From: Dyadobacter sp. CY326
GTDB taxonomy: Bacteria > Bacteroidota > Bacteroidia > Cytophagales > Spirosomataceae
Length of the DNA stretch: 64,000 bases
NCBI RefSeq assembly: GCF_021390515.1
Contig: NZ_JAJUXI010000004.1
Coordinates: 248,001 to 312,000, forward strand
Reading direction: 5' to 3'
Every line of letters begins with the position of its first letter. Position 1 is the stretch's first letter. The notes under the pieces are model-generated. The model was not told the DNA's origin. It worked only from the letters and a program-made list of their open reading frames with translations, and did not search any database. A program made the translations under genes and the position numbers. Below are positions 36,458 through 44,984 of the stretch, one piece after another.

Positions 36458-37453
36458 TCATTTCCTCTTCACCACCCCATCAATCTCCCCCAACAAAGAC
36501 TTCACGCCAGTTGAATCCTGCAACAACTGCCAAATCATCACTCCGCTAACCATCTGCTTTGCCAGCTCAGTCTTCTTCCGGATCGTCGGCAGACCATTAT
36601 AATAAACCATTCCGCCATTCAAATGCATCTGATCCTGGTTGATGGAGTCTGGGAATTGGCGAAGAATGTTTTTGTAGGACATGCTTTCAGGGGCGGTTCC
36701 GCCGAAGCCGTAACCGTAGAAGGGGACGCCTAGGGTTAGATTTTCTTTGGAAATTTTGCGGGTTTCGAGCCAATATTGGAGATCTTCTTCGGCCATGGAG
36801 TAGGGGGCGTGCGGGCCGGGTTTGTCTGGACGCCAGGGGCCGGTGCGGTCGTAGGACATAATGTTGACGAAATCAAACTGCGCCAGGGCTTTGTCGGTGA
36901 ATTGCGTTTTGTAAACCGTCGCTATCGCGGCTGTGATCAGTTTGTTCTTTTGCTTCAATGCTGCTGCAAAATCGACTACGAAATTTTCATAGTTTGCGTC
37001 AATCAATGCGCCTTCGAGATCGACATCAATGCCGTCGAGATTGTTGTCCACTGCCAGGTTTACAAGGTCTTTGATAAGCTTGGTTTTCTTTTCTCCAATC
37101 AAAAATGACGGATAATATTTCGGGGCGCTGCCGCCGCCGATGGAAGCCATAATCTTCACATTTTTGGAATGTGCCAGTTCGGCGACTGCTTTGAGATTCT
37201 CGGTTCCAGTCAGGTTTCCCAATGAGTCTGGATTGATGAAAGCAATGTACAAATGCGTGATTTTTGCAAAATCAATTTGATTTGCTGCTGCTGGCAGGTC
37301 TGTGCGGTTTGGGAGATAGCCGATTATTTTGAAACGATTCTCATTATCGCTGCCTTTTAAAACGGTGACACTTTTTTTACTGCAACTCGTGCTTAATGCA
37401 AGAATCACCATGAAGGCGGAGATGCATTGCTTGAACAACTTCGGGAACTTCAT
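36458..37453 (-). CDS. GH18-family lipoprotein (chitinase-like)
   Basis: 331 aa. Lipoprotein signal with lipobox STSC (Cys24). TIM-barrel glycoside hydrolase family 18: the first strand FKIIGYLPNR, strand 3 motif MASIGGG (102-108) and the catalytic DGIDVDLEG at residues 140-148, with Glu147 as acid/base. FVNIMSYDRTGPW and VMIWQLLQD supply the conserved tyrosine and tryptophan positions. Substrate may be chitin or N-glycan chitobiose; the small size and lipid anchor are shared with endo-beta-N-acetylglucosaminidase-like members. Single gene flanked by regulator and oxidoreductase genes. Confidence 0.88.
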   Translation of the reverse strand: MKFPKLFKQCISAFMVILALSTSCSKKSVTVLKGSDNENRFKIIGYLPNRTDLPAAANQIDFAKITHLYIAFINPDSLGNLTGTENLKAVAELAHSKNVKIMASIGGGSAPKYYPSFLIGEKKTKLIKDLVNLAVDNNLDGIDVDLEGALIDANYENFVVDFAAALKQKNKLITAAIATVYKTQFTDKALAQFDFVNIMSYDRTGPWRPDKPGPHAPYSMAEEDLQYWLETRKISKENLTLGVPFYGYGFGGTAPESMSYKNILRQFPDSINQDQMHLNGGMVYYNGLPTIRKKTELAKQMVSGVMIWQLLQDSTGVKSLLGEIDGVVKRK

Positions 37454-37477
37454 GGTGATTCTTTTGCGCTATAAATT

Positions 37478-38590
37478 TTATTTTCCTGCTAACGTAATTT
37501 TGGCTCCGCCTTTTCGGATGGATTCATAAACCGCGTCCACGACGATCATATCCTTCAATCCTTCGGCTCCACTCACATTCGGGTCGGGCTTGTTGTTGAG
37601 GATAATGTCGGCAATTCCATCCATTTGCAACGTTTGGTGCGTGACGATTGGCTGGTTCATAGGGCCATTATGCGTCCGGCCTTTGATCGGGCCGTAACTG
37701 AATGCGGGACTTAGCTCGACGAAGCCTTTTTCGCCGACTACATAAAGTCTTTCGTAGTTATTGAAATTATAGGTCGTGCCGCAGCTCGCCACCACGCCAC
37801 TCGGAAAGCCAAGCTGAAACATGATCGTTTCGTCGACTTCCTTGAATTTTACCGGATCGGTTTTGGTTTCCTGCGCTGTCACCCAAATCGGTTCTTCGCC
37901 CGTGGCGTAACGGGCGCCATTTAATGCATAAATGCCCACGTCCATCATTGCGCCTCCTCCTGCCAAAGCCTTTTTAAGCCTCCACTGATTGGGATCGCCG
38001 GATTTGAAACCCATATAATTGTTCACGTGCATGATCTTACCGAGCTCGCCAGCCTCGCGCATGCGTATCAGCTCGCGCGTATGTGGCTCAAAATGCATCC
38101 GGTAACCAATGTAAAATTTCACTCCTGCCTTTTCACAAGCTGCGATCATTTCGCGCGTTTGTTTCGCATTGTCGGCGACGGGTTTTTCACAAAGCACATG
38201 TTTTCCAGCTGCTGCAATTTGCAGCACATGCTTGTGATGCAGTGAGTTAGGCGTCGTGATGTAAACCAGATCTATATCAGGATTGTCTTTGATCTTGCTG
38301 ACGGTCTCATAGTTGTAAGTGTTCTTTTCGGGAATATTGTATTTCTTTTTCCAATCGTCCAGCTTAGCGGGTGTCCCCGAAACGGCGCCGACCAATGTTG
38401 CCATTTTGCAATCTTTCATCGCATCGGCCACACGGGTTCCATAGCTCCCGAGTCCCATAATCGCAACGCGCAATTGCTTATCGGCTTTGGGACCGGAATA
38501 AAGCTGTCGGGCAGCGGCAGGCAAATCAGAAAGGGCGGTGGCGCCGATTCCCAGAGTCAGTTTTTGTAGAAAGTCGCGACGCGAGTCCAT
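37478..38590 (-). CDS. Tat-exported Gfo/Idh/MocA-family oxidoreductase (tandem copy 2)
   Basis: 370 aa from the ATG at 38590. Twin-arginine signal MDSRRDFLQKLTLGIGATA followed by a hydrophobic stretch, so exported folded with its nucleotide cofactor. The NAD(P)-binding motif is VAIMGLGSYGTRVA and the family EKP motif is CEKPVADNAKQ. The C-terminal dimerisation domain has AGGGAMMDVGIYALNGARY. It is a close paralog of the gene directly upstream (13-base gap), with long shared stretches such as FYIGYRMHFEPHTRELIRMR. Such exported members include periplasmic glycosidase- or dehydrogenase-type enzymes; the sugar substrate is unknown. Confidence 0.9.
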   Translation of the reverse strand: MDSRRDFLQKLTLGIGATALSDLPAAARQLYSGPKADKQLRVAIMGLGSYGTRVADAMKDCKMATLVGAVSGTPAKLDDWKKKYNIPEKNTYNYETVSKIKDNPDIDLVYITTPNSLHHKHVLQIAAAGKHVLCEKPVADNAKQTREMIAACEKAGVKFYIGYRMHFEPHTRELIRMREAGELGKIMHVNNYMGFKSGDPNQWRLKKALAGGGAMMDVGIYALNGARYATGEEPIWVTAQETKTDPVKFKEVDETIMFQLGFPSGVVASCGTTYNFNNYERLYVVGEKGFVELSPAFSYGPIKGRTHNGPMNQPIVTHQTLQMDGIADIILNNKPDPNVSGAEGLKDMIVVDAVYESIRKGGAKITLAGK

Positions 38591-38603
38591 ATTAAATGAG
38601 TGA

Positions 38604-39725
38604 TTATTGTTTGATAAATACTTTTGCGCCGTTTTTGCGAAGCGATTCGTAAACGGCATCGATGACGAGCATATCTTTTAAACCTTCATGCCCGGTAACA
38701 TTGGGATCTGGTTTTCCATTTAAAATGGCGTCGGCAATGCCGTCCATTTGATAGGCCTGGTGATTAACATCCGGTGCGTCAATAGCGCCTTTGTGCGTAT
38801 TTCCGCGAATAGGGCCGTAACCAAATGCCGGGTTCATCTCGGCCCAGCCTTTTTGCCCCATAACATGCAGCCTTTCAGCGTGATTGAAGTTGTAAGTGCA
38901 GCCGCAGTTTGCAATAATGCCGCTTGGAAAGCCAAGTTGAAAAGTAACGGTTTCATCGACATCCTTGAATTTCACCGGGTCTGTTTTGGATTCTTGCGCA
39001 GTCACCCAAACTGGCTCTTCGCCAGTGCAATAGCGTGCGCCATTTGTTGAGTAAACGCCGACATCCATCATTGCGCCGCCGCCGGCAAGGTTTTTCTTCA
39101 ATCGCCACTGCGTAGGGTCGCCAATGGTAAAACCTGCATAATTGTTTACATGCATGATCTTGCCAAATTCTCCTGCTTCCCGCATGCGGATCAATTCGCG
39201 TGTATGTGGTTCGAAATGAAGCCGATAACCAATGTAGAATTTGACACCAGCCTTCTCGCAAGCAGCAATCATTTCCCTGGCTTGCTTTGCATTGTCGGCC
39301 ACTGGTTTTTCACATATTACATGTTTCCCGGCAGCTGCCACTTGCAACACATGTTTGTGATGCAGCGAGTTTGGTGTAATGACATAAACCAGATCAATGT
39401 CCGGGTTATTTTTAATTTCTTGGAGATTCTCGTAATTGTAAATATTCTTGTCCTCAATGCCATATTTCTGCTTCCATTCCGGAATTTTGGAGGGAGTTCC
39501 TGTCACAAGCCCAACCAGTTTCGCAGTTTTGCATTCTTTCATTCCCCGCGCAACAATGTTTGCATAACCACCAAGGCCCATCAATGCCACGCGGAGTTGT
39601 TTGTCGGCTTTCGGGGCATCGGCTATTTTGGGTGCCGCAGCAGAAACATTTTCAGCACCGGCAATGAATGCAGCAGCACCGATTCCCAATGAAAACTTTT
39701 GAAGAAAATCCCTGCGCGAATTCAT
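38604..39725 (-). CDS. Tat-exported Gfo/Idh/MocA-family oxidoreductase (tandem copy 1)
   Basis: 373 aa. Twin-arginine signal MNSRRDFLQKFSLGIGAAAF. Cofactor motif VALMGLGGYANIVA, EKP motif CEKPVADNAKQAREMI, and C-terminal AGGGAMMDVGVYSTNGARY. The first gene of a tandem pair; the two proteins share most of their sequence by eye, including signal, cofactor and substrate loops, but differ around residues 240-300. Likely co-transcribed with the downstream copy. Substrate unknown. Confidence 0.9.
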   Translation of the reverse strand: MNSRRDFLQKFSLGIGAAAFIAGAENVSAAAPKIADAPKADKQLRVALMGLGGYANIVARGMKECKTAKLVGLVTGTPSKIPEWKQKYGIEDKNIYNYENLQEIKNNPDIDLVYVITPNSLHHKHVLQVAAAGKHVICEKPVADNAKQAREMIAACEKAGVKFYIGYRLHFEPHTRELIRMREAGEFGKIMHVNNYAGFTIGDPTQWRLKKNLAGGGAMMDVGVYSTNGARYCTGEEPVWVTAQESKTDPVKFKDVDETVTFQLGFPSGIIANCGCTYNFNHAERLHVMGQKGWAEMNPAFGYGPIRGNTHKGAIDAPDVNHQAYQMDGIADAILNGKPDPNVTGHEGLKDMLVIDAVYESLRKNGAKVFIKQ

Positions 39726-39805
39726 ATTCGGTTGTTAAGGTGTTGGAAACAACTGAAAAAGGAATTAAGAAAGATTATCTCCTTATAAAAACCATAGCGG
39801 ATGCA

Positions 39806-40444
39806 TTAAGGCAAGTTATTGAGTGAATGCTTGCGATATTCTCCCGCCTTTTTCTTTGAAGCTTTGCGCTGTGCCGTGCCGGGCAACGCATTGTCAGGTG
39901 CTTTGCCAAACTTTTTCGTTTTTGCTGGATCTGAGGCAACTTTTTGAAGTATTTGATTGATTCTGGCCATTGTTTCAGCTGGAACTTCGGCGTGTATCAA
40001 GTCGTCCAATTCGATGTCAAACAGCCGATGAATAATGATAAGGTCACCGATTGAAAATGCCCGAATAGTGTTTAAAAGCTCAGATGTATACGACTTACTA
40101 TGAGCCAAAATTTCCGCCAGATCATTCTGGTTGAGTCCGTACATTTTCAATTTAGCAACGATCAATTCCTTTCTTCTTTTGAAAAATTTGAATTCCTTTT
40201 TGGCCTGTTTTTCAGCTCGGTCGCTTTCCTTGAATTGTTGCTTGGGAATAGAGTCAAAATCTGACCAGTAGCGTGATTCGTACTGGAGGATTAAATCAAA
40301 TATTTGTTTCCTAAGAACTTCAAGTTCGGGCTGCTCTCTGGACAGTAAATTCAATGACCGTTCTACCCACACTGCCCTTTCACGTTCAAGCTCAGAATCT
40401 ATTTTCCCTTTGCGAATGATGTCTCTTGCATCCCATGAGATCAT
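39806..40444 (-). CDS. HigA-type HTH protein, partner of HigB-like toxin
   Basis: 212 aa from the ATG at 40444 (MISWDARDI), which overlaps the toxin stop as ATGA; an upstream start at 40471 is possible. The middle contains a helix-turn-helix: KLKMYGLNQNDLAEILAHSKSY followed by SELLNTIRAFSIGDLIIIHRLF. A long charged helical N-terminal half (SELERERAVWVERSLNLLSREQPELE, split) precedes it. The last 50 residues are basic and low-complexity (KKFGKAPDNALPGTAQRKASKKK), unusual for a plain antitoxin. By position it is the antitoxin/regulator of the preceding HigB-like gene. Confidence 0.75.
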   Translation of the reverse strand: MISWDARDIIRKGKIDSELERERAVWVERSLNLLSREQPELEVLRKQIFDLILQYESRYWSDFDSIPKQQFKESDRAEKQAKKEFKFFKRRKELIVAKLKMYGLNQNDLAEILAHSKSYTSELLNTIRAFSIGDLIIIHRLFDIELDDLIHAEVPAETMARINQILQKVASDPAKTKKFGKAPDNALPGTAQRKASKKKAGEYRKHSLNNLP

Positions 40445-40782
40445 TTCGTCAGATCGTTGATTCGTATCCATTTTTCGATGCTTTTTTTGTTGTTTTTAAA
40501 TGTCCTTACATATTCATCATGGTTACCAGCCCAAACTATCTTTACCTCATTTCTCTCCACCTTTATGACAAGCAGCACTCTGTGAATATGAATGTTGACG
40601 AAATAGAAGCCGTCGTTATGTACTTTCTCAAAATCAGATCTTAAAGTTTTAAGATTGTTTGTGGAATCAACCTTTAAGCTTTCAAGATCGACGATCAGCT
40701 GATCTATGGCTTGCAATAATTTCGAATTCCCTCTGTTCTTGTTTTTAAGTTTTGATAAAATGTCTCTCCCTATTAGCTCCAT
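40441..40782 (-). CDS. HigB-family toxin (HigB_toxin / RelE superfamily)
   Basis: 113 aa from the ATG at 40782. The C-terminal half shows the HigB pattern FYFVNIHIHRVLLVIKVER then VKIVWAGNHDEYVRTFK, comparable with the IVWIGTHKEYD motif of mRNA-interferase HigB. The N-terminal half is helical with many charged residues. It overlaps the HigA-like gene by four bases. An upstream start at 40815 exists but lies in a candidate operator. Toxic activity is inferred from family and gene order. Confidence 0.72.
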   Translation of the reverse strand: MELIGRDILSKLKNKNRGNSKLLQAIDQLIVDLESLKVDSTNNLKTLRSDFEKVHNDGFYFVNIHIHRVLLVIKVERNEVKIVWAGNHDEYVRTFKNNKKSIEKWIRINDLTK

Positions 40783-40804
40783 TACTCGGTTAAATTTAAG
40801 TAAA

Positions 40805-40827
40805 AAGTTCCACAAAAAGTAGAACTT
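40805..40827 (-). promoter_or_regulatory. Inverted repeat upstream of the HigB-like gene
   Basis: AAGTTC (40805-40810) and GAACTT (40822-40827) are separated by 11 bases and lie 22 bases upstream of the toxin ATG. It may be the HigA-like operator. Confidence 0.35.
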
Positions 40828-40896
40828 CTAATTTTGGTTTCAACCGTGTGACGTTGGATTGGGGGAATGGTAACGGTTTGGTAAGGAGTTTGAAAC

Positions 40897-40927
40897 AAAA
40901 AAAGGGCCTCCGGATTTCCGGAGGCCC
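40897..40927 (-). terminator. Rho-independent terminator
   Basis: GGGCCTCCGG (40904-40913) pairs perfectly with CCGGAGGCCC (40918-40927) with a 4-base loop; on the minus strand it is followed by TTTTTTT (40897-40903). It ends the transcript of the secreted-protein gene at 40951-41340. Confidence 0.9.
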
Positions 40928-40950
40928 TGTAACTTGTGGTTTACGCTTAA

Positions 40951-41340
40951 TTACTTGACTGACAAAGTGCGTTCAGTTTTTTGTTCAGATAGTTCGAATG
41001 ATTTTGTCTGAATTTCTCTGCCGCTAATGACGTCCAATTCGTATTTTCCAGCGTCCATTTGATCCATATTCAATGTGCGACCAAACTTTTGGTTGTCTCT
41101 GTTGACAGTTTCGCGATATACGATGATTCCAGCTTCATTTTTAAGTAAAATCACTGTGTTCTCGTCGTTGTTTGCTTTGTCAACCAGAACATTGATTTTA
41201 CCAGTTTTAGTCGGGTAAATTCCTGTTCCGAACGTGGAAGCTTTTTTTGTTTTTTTGGTTTCTTTGTCTTCTGCGTTGGCAGCGAAAGTCGTGGCAACAA
41301 GTGCTAATGCTAATGCGAAATTTTTGATTGTAGTTTTCAT
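40951..41340 (-). CDS. Small secreted protein with a beta-sandwich-like domain
   Basis: 129 aa. Signal peptide MKTTIKNFALALALVATTFAANA, then a lysine-rich linker (EDKETKKTKKAS). The rest reads as a small beta domain: KINVLVDKANNDENTVILLKN, GIIVYRETVNRDNQKF, and LDVISGREIQTKSFEL. This resembles DUF3244-like or T9SS-sorting-type sandwich domains found in short Bacteroidota exported proteins, but the match is not strong. Single gene with its own terminator. Function unknown. Confidence 0.72.
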   Translation of the reverse strand: MKTTIKNFALALALVATTFAANAEDKETKKTKKASTFGTGIYPTKTGKINVLVDKANNDENTVILLKNEAGIIVYRETVNRDNQKFGRTLNMDQMDAGKYELDVISGREIQTKSFELSEQKTERTLSVK

Positions 41341-41559
41341 GGCTATTTTATTTTTATGGCTGTTGTTTTTTTGTCTCTTAGGACATTACAAAGGTGCTGC
41401 AAACGTCGGTACTATGTAATACAAAGTACAGGAATGGAAATTTTAAGTGAATGAATGGTTGATATCTTTCATGAGCAATTAAGCGGTTAATGTTATAATG
41501 CTCTAATGATGCGTGCTCAAAACCGTAAGTTGCTCTTTTACATGTTAATAAGTGTTAAA

Positions 41560-41594
41560 AACAAAGGGCCCCTGCATTGCAGAAGCCCTTTGTT
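41560..41594 (-). terminator. Terminator of the GH88/MFS operon
   Basis: AACAAAGGGC (41560-41569) pairs with GCCCTTTGTT (41585-41594), with an inner CTGC/GCAG pairing. On the minus strand a TTTTT run follows. It lies 24 bases after the MFS stop. Confidence 0.85.
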
Positions 41595-41617
41595 CAAATC
41601 TGGGGTGAGATCCGGAA

Positions 41618-42859
41618 CTATTCTTTTTCCACAAAATCCATATCTTTTGTAAAAGTCTCTTCAAGAAAATACAACGCTAACAACGCGACGAGGGAAGTTG
41701 CGACGCCGATTAACAGACCGCTTTGAATCACACCAATATCGGGCTTGAAACGCACAAACAATGCTGCTAACGGAATCGTCGCACCTCTTACGAAGTTAGG
41801 AACGGTGGTGGCCACGGTTGCCCGCAAGTTTGTCCCGAAGAGCTCGGCAGCGATTGTGATGAACAAGGTCCAATAACCATTGCAGAAACCGAGCAATGCG
41901 CACATTAAATAGAATGTGAACAGATCCAAAGTCGGGATCGTGAGATAGCCGATTATCATTGTAAGTGAAAGGATGATGAACAAACCGATCACGCGCTTTC
42001 TGCTTTTGAGATATTGGCTTAACAATCCGCTGAAAATATCGCCAAAAACCTGTCCTGAAAATGCCAGCATGACTGCCTTTCCTGCATTAATTCCCTCAAT
42101 GCCTTTTGCGGCGCCAAACTCAGGCGAAAATGTGATTAGAATTCCGACAACAAACCAAATCGGTAAACCCACAAGGATCGCCATCAAATATTTTCCAAAG
42201 CGCTTCCCGTTTGTCAGGATCATTAAGACGTTTCCACGGTCGACTGTTTTTTCTTTGACCTGCTTGAACATGCCAGATTCGAAAACGTTAAATCTTAGAA
42301 TTAAAAGCAACAACCCCATTCCGCCGCCCACAAAATAAGAGATTCTCCAAGCAAACAAATCTGCTACAAAATAGGCTAGGATCGCGCCCAACACGCCCAA
42401 TGTCGCCACCAATGTGGTTCCGTAACCGCGTATTTCTTTGGGCAAAACCTCGGTAACCAATGTAATTCCAGCGCCCAATTCACCCGCTAATCCAACGCCT
42501 GCTACAAATCGAAGCAATGCATATTGATCAAGTGATGTGACAAATCCGTTCCCAATGTTGGCAAGTGAATACATGATGATGGATCCGAAAAGCACGGAAA
42601 GGCGGCCTTTTTTGTCAGCAATTATGCCCCACAAAACGCCTCCAATGAGCATTCCGGCCATCTGGTAATTCAGCAGCCTGATGCCTTCGCCCAGCAGCTG
42701 AGCCGTGGGCACATTCAATGCTTTTAAACTCGGGACGCGCACTACGCTGAACAAAAATAAGTCATACATATCGACCAGATAGCCCAGTGCAGCCACAATT
42801 ACAGGCACTTGCAGCAGTTGTGAAAGCAAGGTTGGGCGAGGGTAAGAATGTTCGGACAT
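41618..42859 (-). CDS. MFS transporter
   Basis: Inner-membrane proton- or sodium-coupled permease of 413 aa with about 12 membrane helices. Helix 1 has VIVAALGYLVDMYDLFLF; motif A of the superfamily is GIIADKKGRLSVL after helix 2; RFVAGVGLAGELGAG is helix 4, similar to sugar-acid/aromatic-acid transporters. It is the last gene of a minus-strand group with GH88 hydrolase, isomerase and dehydrogenases, so it most likely imports the oligosaccharide or uronic acid used by that pathway. Substrate is inferred from context. Confidence 0.9.
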   Translation of the reverse strand: MSEHSYPRPTLLSQLLQVPVIVAALGYLVDMYDLFLFSVVRVPSLKALNVPTAQLLGEGIRLLNYQMAGMLIGGVLWGIIADKKGRLSVLFGSIIMYSLANIGNGFVTSLDQYALLRFVAGVGLAGELGAGITLVTEVLPKEIRGYGTTLVATLGVLGAILAYFVADLFAWRISYFVGGGMGLLLLILRFNVFESGMFKQVKEKTVDRGNVLMILTNGKRFGKYLMAILVGLPIWFVVGILITFSPEFGAAKGIEGINAGKAVMLAFSGQVFGDIFSGLLSQYLKSRKRVIGLFIILSLTMIIGYLTIPTLDLFTFYLMCALLGFCNGYWTLFITIAAELFGTNLRATVATTVPNFVRGATIPLAALFVRFKPDIGVIQSGLLIGVATSLVALLALYFLEETFTKDMDFVEKE

Positions 42860-42883
42860 AAAGTGGTTTGTTTACTTAAAAAG

Positions 42884-43654
42884 CTATAACCTATCAATCA
42901 ACATTCCGCCGTCCACGCCGATAACCTGACCAGTGGAATAGGGGAAATCACCTCTTGTGAGCGATGCAACTGCTCTTCCGACGTCGTCCGGCGTTCCCCA
43001 GCGCGGCTGCAATGCAATGCCGCTTTGGAATAAATTGTCGTATTTTTCCTGCACTTTGGACGTCATATCGGTTGAAATAATGCCCGGACGGATCTCAAAA
43101 ACGGGAATGTTGAACTCCGCCATCTTTACAGCAAAAAGCAGATTGGTCATTGCGAGTCCTGCTTTTGAAATACAATATTCACCCCGGTTAATAGACGCAA
43201 CCGTTGCAGAAATGGACGTTACAAAAATGATTGTCGCCTCAAATGCATGGTTATTTTGCTTCGTATGCGCCATTCGTTTCGCAACGTTCTGCGTCAGGAA
43301 AAAAGGACCTTCCAGGTTGGTCTGCATCACTTCCCGGTAATTTTCAGGAGTCGTTTCCAAAATGTCCAGCCTTACGCGAGGAGCAATTCCCGCGTTATTG
43401 ACAAGAATATTTATTTGACCAAAAACAGAATATGCCTTTTCAACAATGGCCTCACGGTCAGCAGCATTGGCAATATTTCCCTGGCAATAAACCACTTCCG
43501 CCCCCAGTTCTCGAAGCTCATTAAGGGCTTCGGCAGCGCCTTCTTCGTCGCGCACGCCGTTGATAGCAAGGTTAAAGCCTTCCTTTGCAAGCGCTTTGGC
43601 TATCCCAAAACCAATTCCGCGACTTCCGCCAGTTATTAAAGCTGTTTTTTTCAT
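42884..43654 (-). CDS. Short-chain dehydrogenase (3-ketoacyl-ACP reductase-like SDR)
   Basis: 256 aa from the ATG at 43654. Cofactor motif TGGSRGIG (8-15), NNAGIAPRV, catalytic serine in FVTSISATVAS, YxxxK in YCISKAGLAM, and the C-terminal GQVIGVDGGMLIDRL. Databases would name it 3-ketoacyl-ACP reductase, but in this cluster it is more likely a sugar-acid or keto-sugar dehydrogenase. It is 25 bases upstream of the MFS gene. KduD is of similar length, but I cannot assign that role from sequence. Confidence 0.88.
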   Translation of the reverse strand: MKKTALITGGSRGIGFGIAKALAKEGFNLAINGVRDEEGAAEALNELRELGAEVVYCQGNIANAADREAIVEKAYSVFGQINILVNNAGIAPRVRLDILETTPENYREVMQTNLEGPFFLTQNVAKRMAHTKQNNHAFEATIIFVTSISATVASINRGEYCISKAGLAMTNLLFAVKMAEFNIPVFEIRPGIISTDMTSKVQEKYDNLFQSGIALQPRWGTPDDVGRAVASLTRGDFPYSTGQVIGVDGGMLIDRL

Positions 43655-43682
43655 GATTTCGGTGGGTGGATTTTCCAAGATT

Positions 43683-43745
43683 AGACTTGCTAAGTCTGGA
43701 CGACCCCGTCTTAAGACTTGCTAAGTCTTAAGACTTAGCAAGTCT
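43683..43745. repeat. Palindromic repeat element built from a 15-bp unit
   Basis: The unit AGACTTGCTAAGTCT, itself a 6-bp stem with a 3-base loop, occurs at 43683-43697 and 43714-43728, and inverted at 43731-43745. The last two copies make a perfect 32-base palindrome (43714-43745). It ends directly at the stop codon of the Gfo/Idh gene (43746). The form resembles REP-like elements; it is not a normal terminator because no T-run follows. Confidence 0.8.
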
Positions 43746-44891
43746 CTATAACTCTTCAATGTTGACCCAGGCACGTTTTTCCCAGCTTTCAATGCCTTTT
43801 TCAGCCAGTTGCACGCCGCGCGCACCCGCTTTCAAGTCCCAAGGAAATGGCGTGTCCTTTACAATGTGTTTCAAAAACAGCTCCCATTGCGCTTTGAATG
43901 CATTGTCAAAAACCTCTTGCTCTGGCACTTTTGACCAGCCTTCAAAAAATGGGATGGGTTGCGGAATGTCCGGGTTCCAAACCGGTTTCGGCGTGTTTCC
44001 GTAATGTTGAATGTAGCAATCGCGCAAGCCGGCAACGGCCGAGCCGTGTGTTCCGTCGACCTGCAATGTGAGCAAATCATCGCGACGAACGCGGACGGTC
44101 CATGAAGAGTTGAATTGCGCGATCACATCGCCTTCCAGCTCAAATGTGGCATAACAGGCATCGTCGGCGGTTGCTTTGTAAGGCTTGCCATTTTCGTCTA
44201 TTCGCTCGGGAATGTGCGTTGCGCCAAGGCAGGAAACGGCTTTAACATTGCCAAAAAGGTTATCCAAGACATATCGCCAGTGACAAAGCATATCTACAAT
44301 AATGCCGCCATCATCCTCTTTTCTATAATTCCACGAAGGACGCTGCGCCGGAATGCTATGACCTTCAAAAACCCAATAACCAAATTCGCCACGCACCGAA
44401 AGGATTTTTCCAAAGAAACCACTCTCCATTAACCGCTTCAATTTCAACATTCCAGGCAGCCAAAGCTTATCCTGAACAACGCCGTTTTTCAAACCAGCAG
44501 CCGTTGCAAGCTCATATAATTCAAGTGCTTCTTCCGTTGTCGTTCCTGTTGGTTTTTCACAATAAATGTGTTTTCCAGCAAGAATCGCCTTTTTAACAGC
44601 AGCCGCACGGCGCCCTGTAACCTGCGCATCAAAATAAATCTGATACTGCGGATCAGACATTACGGAATCCAGATCCGTCGTATATTTTGCAATTCCCGAC
44701 TGTTTGCAAAGCGATTGCAGCTTGCTTTCATTCCGGCCCACTAAAATCGGATCAGGCATAATGAGTTCGTCCGAAGAAATTTTCACGCCGCCCTGCTCGA
44801 TTATGGCTTTTATAGATCTCAACAAATGCTGATTCGTCCCCATCCGGCCCGTCACGCCGTTCATGATAATGCCAATGTTATGTGTAGTCAT
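43746..44891 (-). CDS. Gfo/Idh/MocA-family oxidoreductase
   Basis: Cytoplasmic NAD(P)-dependent oxidoreductase of 381 aa, no signal peptide. N-terminal [20 protein letters not shown] is a variant dinucleotide motif. The EKP motif is [13 protein letters not shown], and [20 protein letters not shown] is in the C-terminal domain. It differs clearly from the two exported members at 37478-39725. It lies between an SDR and a TIM-barrel isomerase in the GH88 cluster, so it probably oxidises or reduces a keto-sugar acid. A palindromic repeat element directly abuts its stop codon. Confidence 0.88.
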   Translation of the reverse strand: MTTHNIGIIMNGVTGRMGTNQHLLRSIKAIIEQGGVKISSDELIMPDPILVGRNESKLQSLCKQSGIAKYTTDLDSVMSDPQYQIYFDAQVTGRRAAAVKKAILAGKHIYCEKPTGTTTEEALELYELATAAGLKNGVVQDKLWLPGMLKLKRLMESGFFGKILSVRGEFGYWVFEGHSIPAQRPSWNYRKEDDGGIIVDMLCHWRYVLDNLFGNVKAVSCLGATHIPERIDENGKPYKATADDACYATFELEGDVIAQFNSSWTVRVRRDDLLTLQVDGTHGSAVAGLRDCYIQHYGNTPKPVWNPDIPQPIPFFEGWSKVPEQEVFDNAFKAQWELFLKHIVKDTPFPWDLKAGARGVQLAEKGIESWEKRAWVNIEEL

Positions 44892-44939
44892 GTTTTTTAT
44901 TTTATATCAATGAAACAAATCAAATCGACGCAGCTAGCG

Positions 44940-44980
44940 CGAAGCACCGCTTCGTGACAACTATTCCAAGGCCTCCGGCC
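44940..44980. repeat. Pair of small 3-base-loop hairpins in an operon gap
   Basis: CGAAGC-ACC-GCTTCG (44940-44954) and GGCC-TCC-GGCC (44970-44980) lie in the 93-base gap between the isomerase and Gfo/Idh genes. Both have 3-base loops. They resemble REP-type units or mRNA stability hairpins; the function is unknown. Confidence 0.5.
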
Positions 44981-44984
44981 GATG

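Noticed and set aside
40830-40837. TAATTTTG on the plus strand resembling a promoter
   Set aside because: No plus-strand gene follows; all nearby genes are on the minus strand. Likely a chance match in AT-rich DNA.
43683-43745. Reading the repeat block as a CRISPR array
   Set aside because: The units are palindromic with one inverted copy and unequal short gaps (16 and 2 bases), not regular spacers, and no cas gene is near.
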